A program made the translations under genes and the position numbers. A stretch of 64,000 bases of DNA, from positions 23,841,666 through 23,905,665 of the forward strand of contig OX485807.1 in NCBI GenBank assembly GCA_950295325.1. Reading direction: 5' to 3'. The notes beneath the pieces are model-generated. The model was not told where the DNA came from and did not search any database. It saw only the letters and a program-made list of their open reading frames with translations. Positions 63,275-64,000 of the stretch are shown here, piece after piece (the first letter of the stretch is position 1; each line of letters begins with the position of its first letter). Origin of the DNA: Polytrichum commune. Lineage: Eukaryota > Streptophyta > Polytrichopsida > Polytrichales > Polytrichaceae.

Positions 63275-63450
63275 GTTGAGTGGCACGTGACAAGGCTTGG
63301 AGTTGAGAATGGACACTAGAAAGACATGTATTACAAAGGGATTGGGCTATGTGCACACAATTTACTAACCATTATGAGTTCCATAGTGCACATAAATGAG
63401 AGGAACTTTATGACCATTTAGAAAGAAACGTAGTCTTCATTTGTGGACTC
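63275..63450 (+). repeat. Dispersed repeat family C
   Basis: GTTGAGTGGCACGTGACAAG, AGTTGAGAATGGACACTAGA and GATTGGGCTATGTGCACACA match the family order. Confidence 0.65.
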
Positions 63451-64000
63451 TTATAACTTACCCTTAATGTACCCAAACTGCACCCTTAATGAGAGGTATT
63501 GTGAACTAAACCCATTCACATGTTACACATCATTTGTGCATAGCAAGTGAATCTTTAGCTAAAATACTTGAATTTGGCAATAGTAGCATGAATTATATTA
63601 TAGAATTCACGAGTAGAATCCATGTGGCTAGTGTTTTATGTACTCAAACATAACATTTGACATATCTAAAGAAATCCTTGGATGTGGATGTGACCACACA
63701 CTCAAACTTCATGGAAGAGTGTAAAGTCTTGTTGCACACAACCATAGTGACATGCACAACAATTGGGGTTGGCCTTACCCTCAACTGACCTCATGTCCAA
63801 TGGGTTAGACCTTTAAAGCCAACCACTACAACCAAATTTGGTCATGGTGGCACTTAGGGGTTAAAGTTGAGTGGAACCCCAAAGTCTACTTGGTCATTTG
63901 TCTACAATTAGCATCAATAACTCATATGCATGTGAACATCTTGAGCTTCTACTAAGTGATTTGAATGATTGTTTCTACATCCAATGAGCCCTCTTATGCA
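63451..64000. other. Window end, no gene seen
   Basis: AT-rich sequence with no recognisable gene, TIR or microsatellite. Confidence 0.4.

Overview
This is a gene-poor, AT-rich stretch of nuclear DNA from a land plant. Four intron-rich protein genes are visible: a purple acid phosphatase, the 23-kDa iron-sulfur subunit of mitochondrial complex I, tubulin-folding cofactor E and a YacP/Rae1-type NYN nuclease. They occupy only part of the 64 kb. Most of the rest is decayed or non-autonomous mobile DNA. Plant signs are a telo-box (AAACCCTAG on the reverse strand) beside a GA tract ahead of the complex I gene, TTTAGGG-like DNA near 42.5 kb, plant-type exon/intron structure, and MITE-like elements. 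A non-seed plant (lycophyte, fern or bryophyte grade) is a low-confidence guess.

Layout. 0-6 kb: purple acid phosphatase (minus, 13 exons). 6-14.1 kb: repeats and MITE-like elements. 14.3-16.7 kb: NDUFS8 (plus), with exon 1 tentative. 18.2-26.3 kb: TBCE (minus, 15 exons), converging on NDUFS8. 26.3-32 kb: intergenic DNA with a broken gene whose protein resembles Rep/HUH endonucleases. 32.6-37.4 kb: NYN-domain nuclease (plus), with a three-unit tandem repeat in intron 1. 37.5-64 kb: no intact gene found. This part holds a family of TIR elements with TAA-like target duplications, one containing an 8 x 138 bp satellite array, a truncated LTR retroelement (about 51.1-53.3 kb) and several dispersed repeat families.

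The four genes do not form a pathway; they serve phosphate chemistry, respiration, microtubule assembly and probably organellar RNA turnover. Exon models were built by reading splice sites and checking that every junction keeps the frame and follows the remembered order of family motifs. All joins of complete exons are in phase. The weakest points are exon 1 of NDUFS8 and exon 1 of the NYN gene.

The most interesting observations are the Rep-like pseudogene at 30.1-31.4 kb, the satellite array inside a TIR element at 44.8-46.5 kb, and two separate tandem duplications that cross exon-intron borders (PAP exon 3 and NDUFS8 exon 3), each leaving a decoy exon fragment.
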